Positions 1 to 9,181 of a stretch of DNA of 64,000 bases are shown one piece after another (within the stretch, counting starts at the first letter, position 1; each line of letters begins with the position of its first letter). The position numbers were made by a program, and so were the translations under genes. Below the pieces are notes generated by a model. The model saw only the letters and a program-made list of their open reading frames with translations. It searched no databases and was not told where the DNA came from. The stretch comes from an uncultured Prevotella sp. (GTDB taxonomy: Bacteria; Bacteroidota; Bacteroidia; Bacteroidales; Bacteroidaceae), in assembly GCA_902495455.1 (NCBI GenBank), contig CABUXJ010000006.1:49064-113063 (forward strand). Direction: 5' to 3'.

Positions 1-710
1 ATCTCAACCCTGTTGCCGGACGAGAGACAGAGGACGTTTCCGCCGTAGCTGTTGCCCATAAGATAGCGCCGGTCGTCGACAACGGTCGTCACCCGACCGT
101 CGGGGCCGATACGCAGCAGTCCGCTCTCGGTGAGCGCCCAGATGTTGTGCCGTCCGTCTTCGACGAGGCGCGTCACATTATTGCTCGGCAGACGACCGTT
201 CTCCTTGGTGTAGTCCGTGCAGGTGAACCGACCGTCGCGGCGTGTCACATGACGGATGCCCGAACGCGTGTCGTACATCCACATGTCACCGCCCGAACGC
301 AGGAAACGGCGGAACGGCCGCGTCTCGTCGCCCCGTCCCGTATAGTCGATGAAACGACCCTGACGCAGGTCGTAGCAGGCGAAGACAAACGTGGACGTGT
401 GGACCCAGAGCAGAGCGTTGGGGGAGTCGTGATAGAGATTGCCCGTCGTGGCGTCGATCTTGCGCGTCGGGTCGCTGCCGAGCGAATAGTAGTTGACGAA
501 TGAATAGCCGTCGTAACGGCACAGTCCGTAGGCCGCTCCCATCCATACGAAGCCGCTGCTGTCCTGAACGATGTCATAGACGGTGTTGCCCGAGAGGCCG
601 TCAAACGACGATATGCGCTTGGCCGAAAGCACGAGTTTGTTGATGTCAACGGCCGGTGAATCTGTCGCTGAAAGCAGCATGAAGGCCGTCAGCAGCAGTA
701 TATGTCTCAT
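1..710 (-). CDS. Two-component regulator propeller (hybrid two-component sensor-type) protein, N-terminal fragment
   Basis: The gene runs off the left edge, so only the first 236 codons are seen. After a signal-like start (MRHILLLTAFMLLSA) comes a typical Reg_prop region: 'GLSGNTVYDIVQDSSGFVWM' followed by GLCRYDGYSF, then further propeller-like strands such as NIWALTESGLLR. This is how the periplasmic sensor half of Bacteroidota hybrid two-component systems (HTCS) begins; the kinase, receiver and AraC-type DNA-binding parts would lie outside the window, so HTCS rather than a simpler propeller protein is inference. An in-frame ATG exists at 734, but a -7 box at 740-747 sits just in front of it, so the ATG at 710 is the better start. 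Its position beside a pectin locus suggests it senses an RG-I oligosaccharide and drives the genes to its right. Confidence 0.8.
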   Translation of the reverse strand, partial: MRHILLLTAFMLLSATDSPAVDINKLVLSAKRISSFDGLSGNTVYDIVQDSSGFVWMGAAYGLCRYDGYSFVNYYSLGSDPTRKIDATTGNLYHDSPNALLWVHTSTFVFACYDLRQGRFIDYTGRGDETRPFRRFLRSGGDMWMYDTRSGIRHVTRRDGRFTCTDYTKENGRLPSNNVTRLVEDGRHNIWALTESGLLRIGPDGRVTTVVDDRRYLMGNSYGGNVLCLSSGNRVE

Positions 711-739
711 TAGGTTTATTCTGCGTGTTCCCATGACTG

Positions 740-772
740 CAAATATAACAATTTTTCACGGTATAACCGCAA
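740..772 (-). promoter_or_regulatory. Promoter of the propeller sensor gene
   Basis: On the minus strand TATATTTG (747 to 740) matches the Bacteroidota -7 consensus TAnnTTTG. A TTGC at 772-769 lies 21 bp upstream and could be the -33 element. The predicted transcript start would fall near 733, which supports the ATG at 710 over the one at 734. Confidence 0.5.
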
Positions 773-882
773 TACCGACATATTTTTTGCTATTAAACAT
801 GAGATGGATAATTAAAAACGCAAAGACGCGCAAGTAGAGTCGGGACCGCCACCGCGCCACATAACCAACCACATATTTTTTT

Positions 883-990
883 AACGCAAAGACGCAAAGA
901 CACAAAGAGGGCGCAGACGCGCATACGGAAGTACGCAAAGGAAGATGTATGCGCGTCTGCGCCCTCTTTGTGTCTTTGCGTCTTTGCGTT
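883..990. repeat. 43-bp perfect inverted repeat of CTTTGCGT units
   Basis: Arms 883-925 and 948-990 are exact reverse complements around a 22-base loop. The outer part of each arm is built of short CGCAAAGA units and the inner part contains GGGCGCAGACGCGCATA. Related structures occur at 48447-48539 and 49175-49282; the last also shares the inner TATGCGCGTCTGCGCC sequence. No T-run follows either arm, so it is not a simple terminator; a REP-like intergenic repeat fits better. Confidence 0.85.
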
Positions 991-999
991 TAAATAAAA

Positions 1000-1530
1000 C
1001 ATCTTTGTCAAATTAATTCCGAATTTAACCGCAAAATCCAGAGGCACTTTCCAAAATTATTCCGGCATGCTCCCAAATTTTCAAATCTCACGAAGGTCAA
1101 AATCAGACCGTTTTTACGACAGAAAAACCGCCATTTTTGCAAAACGTTCATTCTCAGTCGTTTACAAATGGCGTCGGCTCTCCCTCCCCTTGGGGAGGGC
1201 CGAGGTGGGGCCCCGCGAGGGCCTCCCGGCTCTCTGGCGGGGCCCTTACGGCGTTGCAACAAGGCCGCCGTTGCAACTCAACGGCGTGCTTGTTGCAACC
1301 TCGCGAGGCCCTTACGGCAGAGAAACGGTTGCTTTTCAGAACAAAATCGGCAATCAAAAACTGCGTCCTTTTTCCGTTTCGGAAAAGCCGTAAGGGCCTC
1401 CCGGCTCCAAAATGCCACCCAAACCGTGCCACAACCGAACTTCACGCCGGACCAAGGAGGCCCTTACGGCATCGGAAAAGCCACGGATTTCCGCAAAAAC
1501 GGAAACTTTTCCATACAGGATTTTGTAAGA
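1000..1530 (-). repeat. 530-bp dispersed repeat, copy A (inverted)
   Basis: Read on the minus strand this block is collinear with 48635-49165 and 62967-63500. Shared landmarks in order are TTACAAAATC, GTTTTTGATTGCCG, several GCCGTAAGGGCC and GTTGCAAC words, TCCCCAAGGGGAGGGA, GATTTGAAAATTTGGGAGC, and finally GATTTTGCGGTTAAATTC and AATTTGACAAAGATG. Length is about 530 bp in all three copies. No reading frame is conserved between copies, so it is taken as a non-coding mobile or REP-like element. The CTTTGCGT palindrome (883-990) abuts it, as one also does next to the copy at 48.6-49.2 kb. Confidence 0.8.
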
Positions 1531-1599
1531 ATTTATTCTAAATCGGAGCATGAACGGCAAGTCTTCAACACCTGTCCTTACAACATAGACACCGGTAAT

Positions 1600-1745
1600 G
1601 GTGAAATTTCACCGCCGTGAAATTAACCACCGTGAAATTTGGCACTACAAACGTTTTTCCATATCTTTGCAGAAGATAGGCTGCACTCGGCAATATGGGA
1701 ACAAGTTCACATTGCGCTCATTTGCACTATCTTTGCAGAAGATAA
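1600..1745 (+). promoter_or_regulatory. Regulatory region and promoter of the DUF234 ATPase gene
   Basis: TTTG at 1638-1641, a 20-bp spacer and TATCTTTG at 1662-1669 give a near-consensus Bacteroidota promoter. The -7 box is part of a dyad, TATCTT-N5-AAGATA (1662-1678), repeated exactly at 1728-1744, where a second -7 box has no good -33. Upstream, GTGAAATT occurs three times (1601, 1617, 1632), the first within a perfect 14-bp palindrome (1600-1613). Repeats of this kind around a promoter suggest an operator, possibly autoregulatory. Confidence 0.55.
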
Positions 1746-1788
1746 GCGCCACTAAATCAGCCGTAGCGGAATTAAAATCAGACCATAT

Positions 1789-3126
1789 ATGAAGTTCTAC
1801 AACAGAGAAAAAGAATTGGAGCAACTCGCCGTGATAAGACAGCGTTCGTTCGACAACCATTCGCAGATGAGCGTCATCACCGGACGGCGGCGTATCGGCA
1901 AGACAAAACTGATACTGAAAAGTTGTGACGGGACGCCGACCGTATATCTCTTTGTGAGCCGGAACAACGAGGCGACACTCTGTCGCCAGTTCTCCGAAGC
2001 CACACGCATGGCACTCGGCTGCTACGTTCCGGACGGCATAAACTCTTTCGTCCAGCTGTTCGAACAGCTCATGGTCGTCGGCAAGACCGCACCGTTCAAT
2101 CTCGTGATAGACGAATTTCAGGAGTTTTTCAACATCAATCCGGCCGTCTTCAGCGGCATGCAGGATGTATGGGACAGATACAAGGACGTCACCCATGTCA
2201 ATTTCATCGCATCCGGCTCCGTATATACCCTGATGCACCGGATTTTCATGGACTATAAGGAATCGCTATACGGCAGATGCGACACCATCATCCATGTCCG
2301 CCCGTTCACGACGGCCGTAATCAGACAGATTCTTTCCGACCACTATCCGCAATACACCAACGACGACCTGCTCGCCCTATTCACCGTCACCGGCGGCGTG
2401 CCGAAATACGTCGAGCTGCTGATGGACCGGCGGGCGTTCACCGTCAATGACATCATCGGACGCGTGACAGAGGAAAATTCAATCTTCCTTGAAGAAGGAA
2501 CAATCCTGCTCGCACAGGAGTTCGGAAAGAAATACGGCAACTATTTCTCCATTCTCTCGGCCATCGCCGCCGGGAAGAACACACTTCCCGAAATCACACA
2601 GGCCGTCGGAGAGACAAGCGTCGGCGGCATGCTGCTCAGACTGGAGGAGGACTATGAGATAATATCAAAGAAGCGCCCCATACTGTCGAAGGAACGGAGC
2701 CAGAACGTGCGCTACGAAATAGCGGACAACTTTCTCCGCTTCTGGTTCAGATACGTAACCCGAAATCAGGACCTGCTGCAGATGGGACTGAACGACAAGC
2801 TGCGCGACATCGTCATCGCCGACTATCCGACATACTCCGGTCTTACGCTCGAAGCATGGTTCAGACAGAAGCTGAAGGAAGAAAGACGCTACCGGAACAT
2901 CGGTTCGTGGTGGAACACGACAAAGGGAGCGAAAACCGACCAGATGGAAGTGGACATCGTGGCCATCCCCTCCGACACCGATACACCGGCACTCGTGGCC
3001 GAAGTCAAGCGCCAGGGAAAGAACTTCAAGCCGGAACGGTTTGAGGAAAAAGTGGCTCATCTGCGCGACAAAATTCTCCACGGATACGAAATCCACCCCT
3101 GCCTCCTCACGCTTGAAGACATGTAG
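1789..3126 (+). CDS. AAA-type ATPase with C-terminal DUF234
   Basis: A 445-residue cytoplasmic protein with no signal peptide. The N-terminal third is a P-loop ATPase of the archaeal-type family (PF01637): Walker A GRRRIGKT near residue 35 and a Walker B-like LVIDEFQEF near residue 105. The C-terminal part has the DUF234 (PF03008) hallmarks, FLRFWFRYV near residue 318 and a final nuclease-like portion with EVDIVAI and ALVAEVKRQ. Family members are single-gene ATPases found in many anaerobes; their cellular role is not settled, though the C-terminal segment resembles restriction-endonuclease folds. It stands alone with its own promoter and has no evident link to pectin use. It probably belongs to the accessory fraction, given the repeats on its left. 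Confidence 0.85.
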   Translation: MKFYNREKELEQLAVIRQRSFDNHSQMSVITGRRRIGKTKLILKSCDGTPTVYLFVSRNNEATLCRQFSEATRMALGCYVPDGINSFVQLFEQLMVVGKTAPFNLVIDEFQEFFNINPAVFSGMQDVWDRYKDVTHVNFIASGSVYTLMHRIFMDYKESLYGRCDTIIHVRPFTTAVIRQILSDHYPQYTNDDLLALFTVTGGVPKYVELLMDRRAFTVNDIIGRVTEENSIFLEEGTILLAQEFGKKYGNYFSILSAIAAGKNTLPEITQAVGETSVGGMLLRLEEDYEIISKKRPILSKERSQNVRYEIADNFLRFWFRYVTRNQDLLQMGLNDKLRDIVIADYPTYSGLTLEAWFRQKLKEERRYRNIGSWWNTTKGAKTDQMEVDIVAIPSDTDTPALVAEVKRQGKNFKPERFEEKVAHLRDKILHGYEIHPCLLTLEDM

Positions 3127-3248
3127 CAGCGGGCGGATGGGCAGCCATACTGAAGCAAGATTGCAGGAATGTACCCGCTGGCATCTGCCGGAAGAAACGT
3201 TTATCCGATGTTGTCAGCGGGCAAGAAAGTCACCGAAAAACACAAAAA

Positions 3249-3277
3249 CGTACATAATTACTGATTTTCGTACGATT
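3249..3277 (+). promoter_or_regulatory. Putative activator site, GH27 operon
   Basis: Half-sites CGTACATAA (3249) and CGTACGATT (3269) are direct repeats with starts 20 bp apart. The same arrangement, with the same flanking TTAC-GATTTT and GTCC words, is found before the 1538-residue PL11 gene and the GH2 gene. The proximal half-site starts 37 bp upstream of the -7 box, where an AraC-type activator would contact RNA polymerase. Confidence 0.7.
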
Positions 3278-3305
3278 GTCCATGCTTTAAAGCCTGTTTC
3301 TTCTG

Positions 3306-3313
3306 TACTTTTG
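3306..3313 (+). promoter_or_regulatory. -7 box of the GH27-GH78-esterase-GH28-GH28 operon
   Basis: TACTTTTG fits TAnnTTTG. No good TTTG is found 19-21 bp upstream, which agrees with an activator-dependent promoter. The predicted leader is about 100 bases. Confidence 0.6.
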
Positions 3314-3418
3314 CATTATAAAGCAAGCCCGTCCTGAGCTTGCGGGACGTGTTTACGGCCCCATGCGATGGGCCGGATGTCACTTTAGAATAACAATAAC
3401 TTAAAAACAAATAACGCA

Positions 3419-4999
3419 ATGAAGAAAACCCTTTTGCTGTCAACTCTAATGGCCTGCACGGTCATGAGCGCCGCGGCCGACGGCTCCACACCACTGATGG
3501 GATGGAGTTCGTGGAATACCTACCGGGTCAACATCAGCGACTCGCTCATCATGCGTCAGGCCGACGCACTCGTCTCCACAGGACTGGCCGAAGCCGGTTA
3601 CCGACAGATAAACGTCGACGACGGATTCTTCGGGTGGCGCGACTCCACCGGCCTGATGCACCCCCATCCCCAACGCTTTCCGCGAGGCATGCGCTGCGTG
3701 GCCGATCATATCCACTCGCTCGGACTCAAGGCCGGCATCTACTCGGACGCCGGAGCCAACACCTGCGGCTCGCGCTATGACAACGACGAAAACGGTTTCG
3801 GCGCCGGACTCTACGGTCATGAGGAGCAGGACGCGCGACTCTATTTCGGCGAATGGGACTTCGACTTCATCAAAATCGACTATTGTGGCGCCGGATATGA
3901 GCTTAATCTCGACGAGCAACGGCGATATACGGAGATCCGCGACGCCTTCGCGCGTGCCGGACATGGTGACGTGAGGATGAACATCTGCCGCTGGACGTTC
4001 CCGGGGACATGGGCTGCCGACATAGCCGGTTCATGGCGCATCAGTCAGGACATACGCCCGCGGTGGTCATCGGTGAAAGACATTATAGGCAAGAACATGT
4101 ATCTCTCGGCCTACTGCTCACCCGGCCACTACAACGACATGGACATGCTCGAGATAGGCCGCGGACTGAAGGCCAACGAGGAGGAAGTGCACTTCGGAAT
4201 ATGGTGCATCATGAGTTCGCCGCTGCTCATCGGCTGCGACCTCACCAAGATTCCTGAGCCGTCGCTCCGGCTGCTCTCCAATCCGGAACTGATAGCCCTC
4301 AATCAGGACACGCTCGGACTCCAGGCCCGTGTGGTGGCACGCTGCGGCGAGGGGTATGTGCTGGCCAAAGACCTCGGACAGAGGCATGGACGCACACAGG
4401 CCATCGCTCTCTACAATCCGTCGGACACTATTTGTCACTTCCATATTGCTCTGTCGGAGCTCGGCATCGGAGGCAAAGTGAAACTGCGCGACCTTATCCG
4501 CCGCAGCGACATGGGCGTCGTCCGCGACAGCATCGTCCGGACGGTGGCGCCACGCAGTGTGCTCATCATGCGTGCCGAGGCTGACCGACGCACCGAAACG
4601 TCACGATATGAGGCGGAATGGGCTTATCTCCCATGCTTCGACGCGCTCGGAAAGAGGAAGATGCAAGTGGCATACACACGCCATGAGGCCGCATCCGGCG
4701 GCATGGTCGTGTCCAATCTCGGGGGCCGACCGGAGAACACGGCGCGCTGGACCGACGTGTGGAGCGACCGGGGCGGAAAATATTTGCTCACCGTGAGCTA
4801 CATCCCCACGGCACGCCGCGCGCTGGAAATTTCCGTGAACGGCGGCCGCCCGATACGCCTCGACCGTCTTTCCGACACTGGCAAAACGGCCACCGTCACC
4901 GTGGAAGTCACTCTGCGTGCCGGATATAACACGGTGGAGATGGGCAATCCTTACGGCTGGGCGCCGGATATCGACTGTTTCAAAATAGAGAAAGATTGA
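3419..4999 (+). CDS. GH27 alpha-galactosidase (or beta-L-arabinopyranosidase)
   Basis: A 526-residue exported glycosidase. Residues 1-20 form a signal peptide. The GH27 barrel starts with TPLMGWSSWNTY (about 24-35). KIDYCG (152-157) carries the catalytic nucleophile Asp154, and WRISQD (206-211) supplies the probable acid/base Asp211; PGHYNDMDMLEIG is also typical. The last 130 residues, from RYEAEWAYL to DIDCFKIEKD, look like a CBM6/35-type beta-sandwich. Alpha-galactosidase is the default call, but some Bacteroidota GH27 enzymes remove beta-L-arabinopyranose, and the sequence does not decide between them. It is the first gene of a five-gene operon and would act in the periplasm or at the surface on RG-I side chains. 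Confidence 0.88.
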   Translation: MKKTLLLSTLMACTVMSAAADGSTPLMGWSSWNTYRVNISDSLIMRQADALVSTGLAEAGYRQINVDDGFFGWRDSTGLMHPHPQRFPRGMRCVADHIHSLGLKAGIYSDAGANTCGSRYDNDENGFGAGLYGHEEQDARLYFGEWDFDFIKIDYCGAGYELNLDEQRRYTEIRDAFARAGHGDVRMNICRWTFPGTWAADIAGSWRISQDIRPRWSSVKDIIGKNMYLSAYCSPGHYNDMDMLEIGRGLKANEEEVHFGIWCIMSSPLLIGCDLTKIPEPSLRLLSNPELIALNQDTLGLQARVVARCGEGYVLAKDLGQRHGRTQAIALYNPSDTICHFHIALSELGIGGKVKLRDLIRRSDMGVVRDSIVRTVAPRSVLIMRAEADRRTETSRYEAEWAYLPCFDALGKRKMQVAYTRHEAASGGMVVSNLGGRPENTARWTDVWSDRGGKYLLTVSYIPTARRALEISVNGGRPIRLDRLSDTGKTATVTVEVTLRAGYNTVEMGNPYGWAPDIDCFKIEKD

Positions 5000-5001
5000 A
5001 T

Positions 5002-7689
5002 ATGAAAAGAACTGTTTTATTGCTCATGGCGATGGTATGTGTTACCATCCAAATTCAGGCCAAGGTATCGCTTAGCCGCCTCACTACCGAAGGGCGCGAC
5101 TGTCCCTTGGGAATAGATGTGAACGTGCCGCGGTTCGGATGGCAGATAGTTTCCGACAGTCGCGGTGTCATGCAACGCTCCTACCGCATCATCGTGGCCT
5201 CATCACGGGAGAAGATCGACAGCGGCGCGGGCGACGTATGGGACAGCGGAACCGTCATGTCCGACTCATCACAATGGGTCGCTTACAAGGGCCGTCCGCT
5301 ACGTCCGAACGCTGAATACTTTTGGAAGGTGGAGGTCCGCACCAACCGCGGCACTACCGGATGGAGCCCGACGGCACGATGGTCGACGGGAATGATGAAT
5401 CCGGAAGGACGCAACATCGAATGGATCGGTCTGGACTCATTGCTGCCGGGCGACAGCGACAGCCGCCACAGCCGCATAGCCTCACGCTATCTGCGCCGTG
5501 AGTTTACGGCCGACGCCAACGTGAAGCGGGCCACGATACATATCTGCGGTCTCGGACTTTATACAATATCTATTAATGGCCGACACGTGGGTGGCGGTGA
5601 CGTGCTGACACCGGTCGCGACGGATTACACGAAATCCGTGATATACAATACATACGACGTGACGCCGCTCATCAGCCGCCGCAATGCCATCGGTGTCACA
5701 CTGGCCGGCGGCCACTATTTCGCGCAGACACAGAACTATCAGACCAATGTGCGCACAACATACGGATATCCGAAACTGATGGCTCGGCTCATCATCGAGT
5801 ATTCGGACGGCCGCACGGACACCGTAGCCACGGACACGTCGTGGCGCCTGACGGCCGACGGACCGGTGCGCTATGCCAACGAATATGACGGCGAGTTCTA
5901 TGACGCCCGCCGCCGGATGACAGGTTGGGCGGAATGGGGCTACGACGACAGCCGGTGGATGCCGGCGCAGCGCGTGGCGGCCCCCGGCGGGCGGCTCTGC
6001 GGCAACGTGACACCGGCGATGGGAGTTTATGAGAAGAACCGGCCCGTGGCTTTACGGCGATACGGCCGGCGGTATATCGCTGACTTCGGAACAAATGGCG
6101 CCGGCCGCATCAGAATGAAAATGTCGGCCCGGACCGGCGACACCATCGTCATACGCCATGCCGAACGGTTGGGCCGCGGTGACAGTACGCTGTACACCGA
6201 CAATCTGCGCAGCGCCGAAGCCACGGCACGTTACGTCTCCGACGGGCAGCCGCGGGAGTGGGCACCGGACTTCACATACTACGGTTTCCGCTACGCCGAG
6301 ATAACATGCGACGGACTATTGACCGAGTACGACATCGTCCGCGAACTGATTGCCGACCGCATGGACGATGCCGACACTCATTTTCATGCCGAAACCCGCG
6401 ACGGCAACGACATGCTCAACGCGATAGTCGACTGCGCGCGTCGCGGCATACGAAGCAACTACAAAGGCATGCCCGTCGACTGCCCGCAACGCGATGAACG
6501 CATGCCGTGGTTGGGTGACCGCACGACGGGATGTTTCGGCGAGAGCTATATGATGGACTGCCGGAGTCTCTACACCAAGTGGGTGGCAGACATCTGCCAG
6601 TCGCAACGCAACGACGGATGTATCAGCGACGTGGCTCCGGCATACTGGAGGCTGTACAACGGCAACGTGACATGGCCGGCGGCATTGCCCTTTGCCTGCG
6701 ACATGATCTATCGGCAGTACGGCGACCTGCGCCCCATGCGGGAGAGTTACGAACCGATAAAGCGTTTTCTGGCGTTTGTCAACAGAAAGCACCGCCGCGG
6801 CAGCCTGATAGGTTACGACCGTTACGGCGACTGGTGCGTGCCGCCGGAGTCACCGAAACTCGTGCACAGTAAAGACCCGGCACGACAGACTGACGGACGC
6901 CTCATCGCGTCAGCATACTACCAACACCTTTGCCGCATGATGCAGGAATATGCCGTACTTCTCGGCCACAATCAGGATGAAGAGCACTTCCGCCGCGAGG
7001 CCGATGCAATGGCCGTGGCCGTCAACGACACGTTCTTCGTCGGCGGACGCTATGCCAACGGCACCGTCACGGCCAATCTGCTGCCCTTAGCCATGGGCAT
7101 CGTTCCGCAGGAGCATGCCTCGGCGGTGGCAGACAGCATCGTCAGCACCATCAGCCTACGCCACAACGGCCACATCAGCTCAGGCGTCATCGGCATACAG
7201 TGGCTCATGCGCTGGCTGTCCGACGCGGGGCACGGCGACATCGCCTACCGCATGGCCTCTGCGGACACATATCCCGGATGGGGATATATGGTACGACAGG
7301 GTGCCACCACTATCTGGGAACTATGGAACGGCGACACGGCCAATCCTTCGATGAACAGCGGCAATCACGTGATGCTGCTCGGCGACCTGCTCCCGTGGTG
7401 CTACGAACGGCTGGGAGGCATACAGCCGGACATCGCCCGCCCGGGATTCCTCCACACCATTCTGCGGCCGGACTTCTCCGTCAGCGAGTTGAACGGCGTG
7501 ACGGTGGCACATCCCTCACCATACGGCGTGATACGCAGCAGCTGGAAAAGGGACGGCGAAAAGATTGTCTGGAATGTGGACATACCGGCCAACACCACGG
7601 CAGAAGTGCATCTGCCTGACGGGCGTGTGAAGCGGATTGGTTCGGGGCAGTACCGCTTTACATGCCGAAACAAATCGTCACACCAATAG
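5002..7689 (+). CDS. GH78 alpha-L-rhamnosidase
   Basis: An 895-residue exported enzyme that removes terminal alpha-L-rhamnose. A TTG at 4996 would overlap the previous stop, but the ATG at 5002 starts directly with the signal peptide MKRTVLLLMAMVCVTIQIQA and is preferred. The order is an N-terminal fibronectin-like domain (LTTEGRDCPLGID, PRFGWQI), the rhamnosidase N domain (about 170-330) and an (alpha/alpha)6 barrel. DCPQRDERMPWLGD (493-506) contains the expected general acid Glu499 with Asp493, Asp498 and Asp506. TTIWELWNG supplies the second catalytic Glu (773). A C-terminal beta domain follows. Two bases separate it from the GH27 stop, so translation is probably coupled. Its product fits the rhamnose-galacturonate backbone of RG-I. 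Confidence 0.92.
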   Translation: MKRTVLLLMAMVCVTIQIQAKVSLSRLTTEGRDCPLGIDVNVPRFGWQIVSDSRGVMQRSYRIIVASSREKIDSGAGDVWDSGTVMSDSSQWVAYKGRPLRPNAEYFWKVEVRTNRGTTGWSPTARWSTGMMNPEGRNIEWIGLDSLLPGDSDSRHSRIASRYLRREFTADANVKRATIHICGLGLYTISINGRHVGGGDVLTPVATDYTKSVIYNTYDVTPLISRRNAIGVTLAGGHYFAQTQNYQTNVRTTYGYPKLMARLIIEYSDGRTDTVATDTSWRLTADGPVRYANEYDGEFYDARRRMTGWAEWGYDDSRWMPAQRVAAPGGRLCGNVTPAMGVYEKNRPVALRRYGRRYIADFGTNGAGRIRMKMSARTGDTIVIRHAERLGRGDSTLYTDNLRSAEATARYVSDGQPREWAPDFTYYGFRYAEITCDGLLTEYDIVRELIADRMDDADTHFHAETRDGNDMLNAIVDCARRGIRSNYKGMPVDCPQRDERMPWLGDRTTGCFGESYMMDCRSLYTKWVADICQSQRNDGCISDVAPAYWRLYNGNVTWPAALPFACDMIYRQYGDLRPMRESYEPIKRFLAFVNRKHRRGSLIGYDRYGDWCVPPESPKLVHSKDPARQTDGRLIASAYYQHLCRMMQEYAVLLGHNQDEEHFRREADAMAVAVNDTFFVGGRYANGTVTANLLPLAMGIVPQEHASAVADSIVSTISLRHNGHISSGVIGIQWLMRWLSDAGHGDIAYRMASADTYPGWGYMVRQGATTIWELWNGDTANPSMNSGNHVMLLGDLLPWCYERLGGIQPDIARPGFLHTILRPDFSVSELNGVTVAHPSPYGVIRSSWKRDGEKIVWNVDIPANTTAEVHLPDGRVKRIGSGQYRFTCRNKSSHQ

Positions 7690-7732
7690 GTTTTTACATA
7701 AGACATATTATATGAATCAATAAATAACTATA

Positions 7733-9109
7733 ATGAAAAGACTGTTTTATATATTGGGATTGCTGCTGTTCATGACAGTGCATGCGATAGCACAGAGTCT
7801 GACTGCCGGACCAATCTTTACCGATAACATGATTCTGCAACAGGGACAGCCGCTGCCCGTATGGGGTACGGCTGCACCAAAAGCGAAAGTGACCGTAACC
7901 TTTGGCAAATCGAAGGCGAAGACCGTGGCCGACAGCAAAGGGCACTGGCAGGCCATCTTGCCCGCGCAAGAGGCGACTTTTGAAGAAAGGGCTCTTATCG
8001 TAAAAGCCGGCAAGGAGCAACTGACATTCAACGGTGTGGTGGTGGGAGAAGTATGGGTGGCCGCAGGACAATCAAACATGGAATACACCATGAAGAAATA
8101 TCCCACTTATCAGAACCCCTACAAAGGCAATGATCTTGCCGCAGAGGAACTGAGGAAACCTGACAATGCGAAAATACGTGTGTTCACCTGTCCGCGCAAA
8201 GGAAAGGCCGGCGGTTGGAGTCACGCCAACGGCGAGAGTCTGCCGAAGGTATCGGCTCCCGGCTACTTCTGTGTTCGCCATCTGCAAGACTCGCTGAAAG
8301 TGCCTGTCGGTGTCATCAGCACCGCTGTCGGCGGCACAATGGTGGAGACATGGCGCAAGGACGGCGAATGGTACAAAAAGATGATAGCGCCATACGTACC
8401 GTTCGCCGTACGCGGTTTCCTGTGGTATCAAGGCGAGAACAACTGCACCAACCGTGAGAGCGATTACGTCTCAAAGTTCAAGGCAATGACAGATGAATGG
8501 CGACAGGAGTGGGGCGTCAGTGATGCTCCTTTTCTTACAGTGATGCTGGCTCCTCATATCTACAGCGACCGTCACCACAAGCGCGGTGTGGTGGATGCGG
8601 AGGAACTGCCCCGGTTCCGACAGCAACAGATGGCGTGCATAGACAGTGTCAGCAATACCGAGATAATCTTCAATCCCGACCTTGTGGACGACCTCTCCGA
8701 CATACACCATTCTTATAAATGGGAGGTCGGCCGACGTCTGGCCGTACTCGCACTGAACAAGGTCTATGGACGCACAGAACTGGAATGGAGCGGTCCGAGA
8801 GCCGACACCATGATGCGTGAGAACAACCGGCTGACAGTCCATTTCACACACGTTGGCTCCGGACTCATCAAGACGCAGAAAGGTCAGGAGCGCAAGTCCG
8901 GCAGCATGATCCGATGGTTTGAAGTGGCAGGAAGCGACGGCGTGTGGCATGCCGCCAATGCAGAAATCAGCGACAGTTGTCACGTCAGCGTGTGGTCTTC
9001 TGCCGTACCCAGGCCCGTCAGCGTACGGTATCTGTGGCATGAGACAGCTACCTCGGTCGACCTGCGCAATTCAGAAGGTCTTTGCGCTCTTCCGTTCATT
9101 CTGCAATAG
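7733..9109 (+). CDS. SGNH-type acetylesterase (sialate O-acetylesterase-like, SASA domain)
   Basis: A 458-residue exported esterase. Signal peptide MKRLFYILGLLLFMTVHAIA, then an N-terminal beta domain (DNMILQQGQPLPVWGTA) typical of the 'sialate O-acetylesterase' group. AAGQSNMEYT contains the nucleophile Ser114; GFLWYQGENN is the Gly/Asn oxyanion block; DLSDIHHSY gives Asp323 and His325/326 of the triad. Family naming refers to sialic acid, but in pectin loci such enzymes are thought to remove acetyl groups from galacturonate or rhamnose, which is the likely role here between a rhamnosidase and two GH28 enzymes. Third gene of the operon, 43 bp after the GH78 stop, with no terminator between. 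Confidence 0.87.
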   Translation: MKRLFYILGLLLFMTVHAIAQSLTAGPIFTDNMILQQGQPLPVWGTAAPKAKVTVTFGKSKAKTVADSKGHWQAILPAQEATFEERALIVKAGKEQLTFNGVVVGEVWVAAGQSNMEYTMKKYPTYQNPYKGNDLAAEELRKPDNAKIRVFTCPRKGKAGGWSHANGESLPKVSAPGYFCVRHLQDSLKVPVGVISTAVGGTMVETWRKDGEWYKKMIAPYVPFAVRGFLWYQGENNCTNRESDYVSKFKAMTDEWRQEWGVSDAPFLTVMLAPHIYSDRHHKRGVVDAEELPRFRQQQMACIDSVSNTEIIFNPDLVDDLSDIHHSYKWEVGRRLAVLALNKVYGRTELEWSGPRADTMMRENNRLTVHFTHVGSGLIKTQKGQERKSGSMIRWFEVAGSDGVWHAANAEISDSCHVSVWSSAVPRPVSVRYLWHETATSVDLRNSEGLCALPFILQ

Positions 9110-9181
9110 TATTGTCTCCGGTTACTTTTATGATACAAACTCACAATGACAATCATTTTATTAATATAGAAAAACAACATT

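Larger units (their letters stand above)
711..1788. other. Gene-poor repeat region between the sensor and the ATPase gene
   Basis: About 1.1 kb without a credible gene. It holds the sensor promoter, a short GGTTATGTGG-type module on the minus strand (about 836-875, also near 19332 and 48572), a 43-bp perfect inverted repeat (883-990), a full copy of the 530-bp dispersed repeat (1000-1530), and the regulatory region of the ATPase gene (1600-1745). Open frames of 60-150 codons here overlap in several phases over GC-rich repeats and have no initiation context, so they are not called. Confidence 0.7.

Noticed and set aside
1067..1620. Several overlapping frames of 90-150 codons
   Set aside because: They occupy all phases of a dispersed repeat, and their predicted proteins are not conserved between repeat copies.
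4996..5001. TTG start for the GH78 gene overlapping the GH27 stop
   Set aside because: The ATG six bases later begins the signal peptide directly and is more usual.
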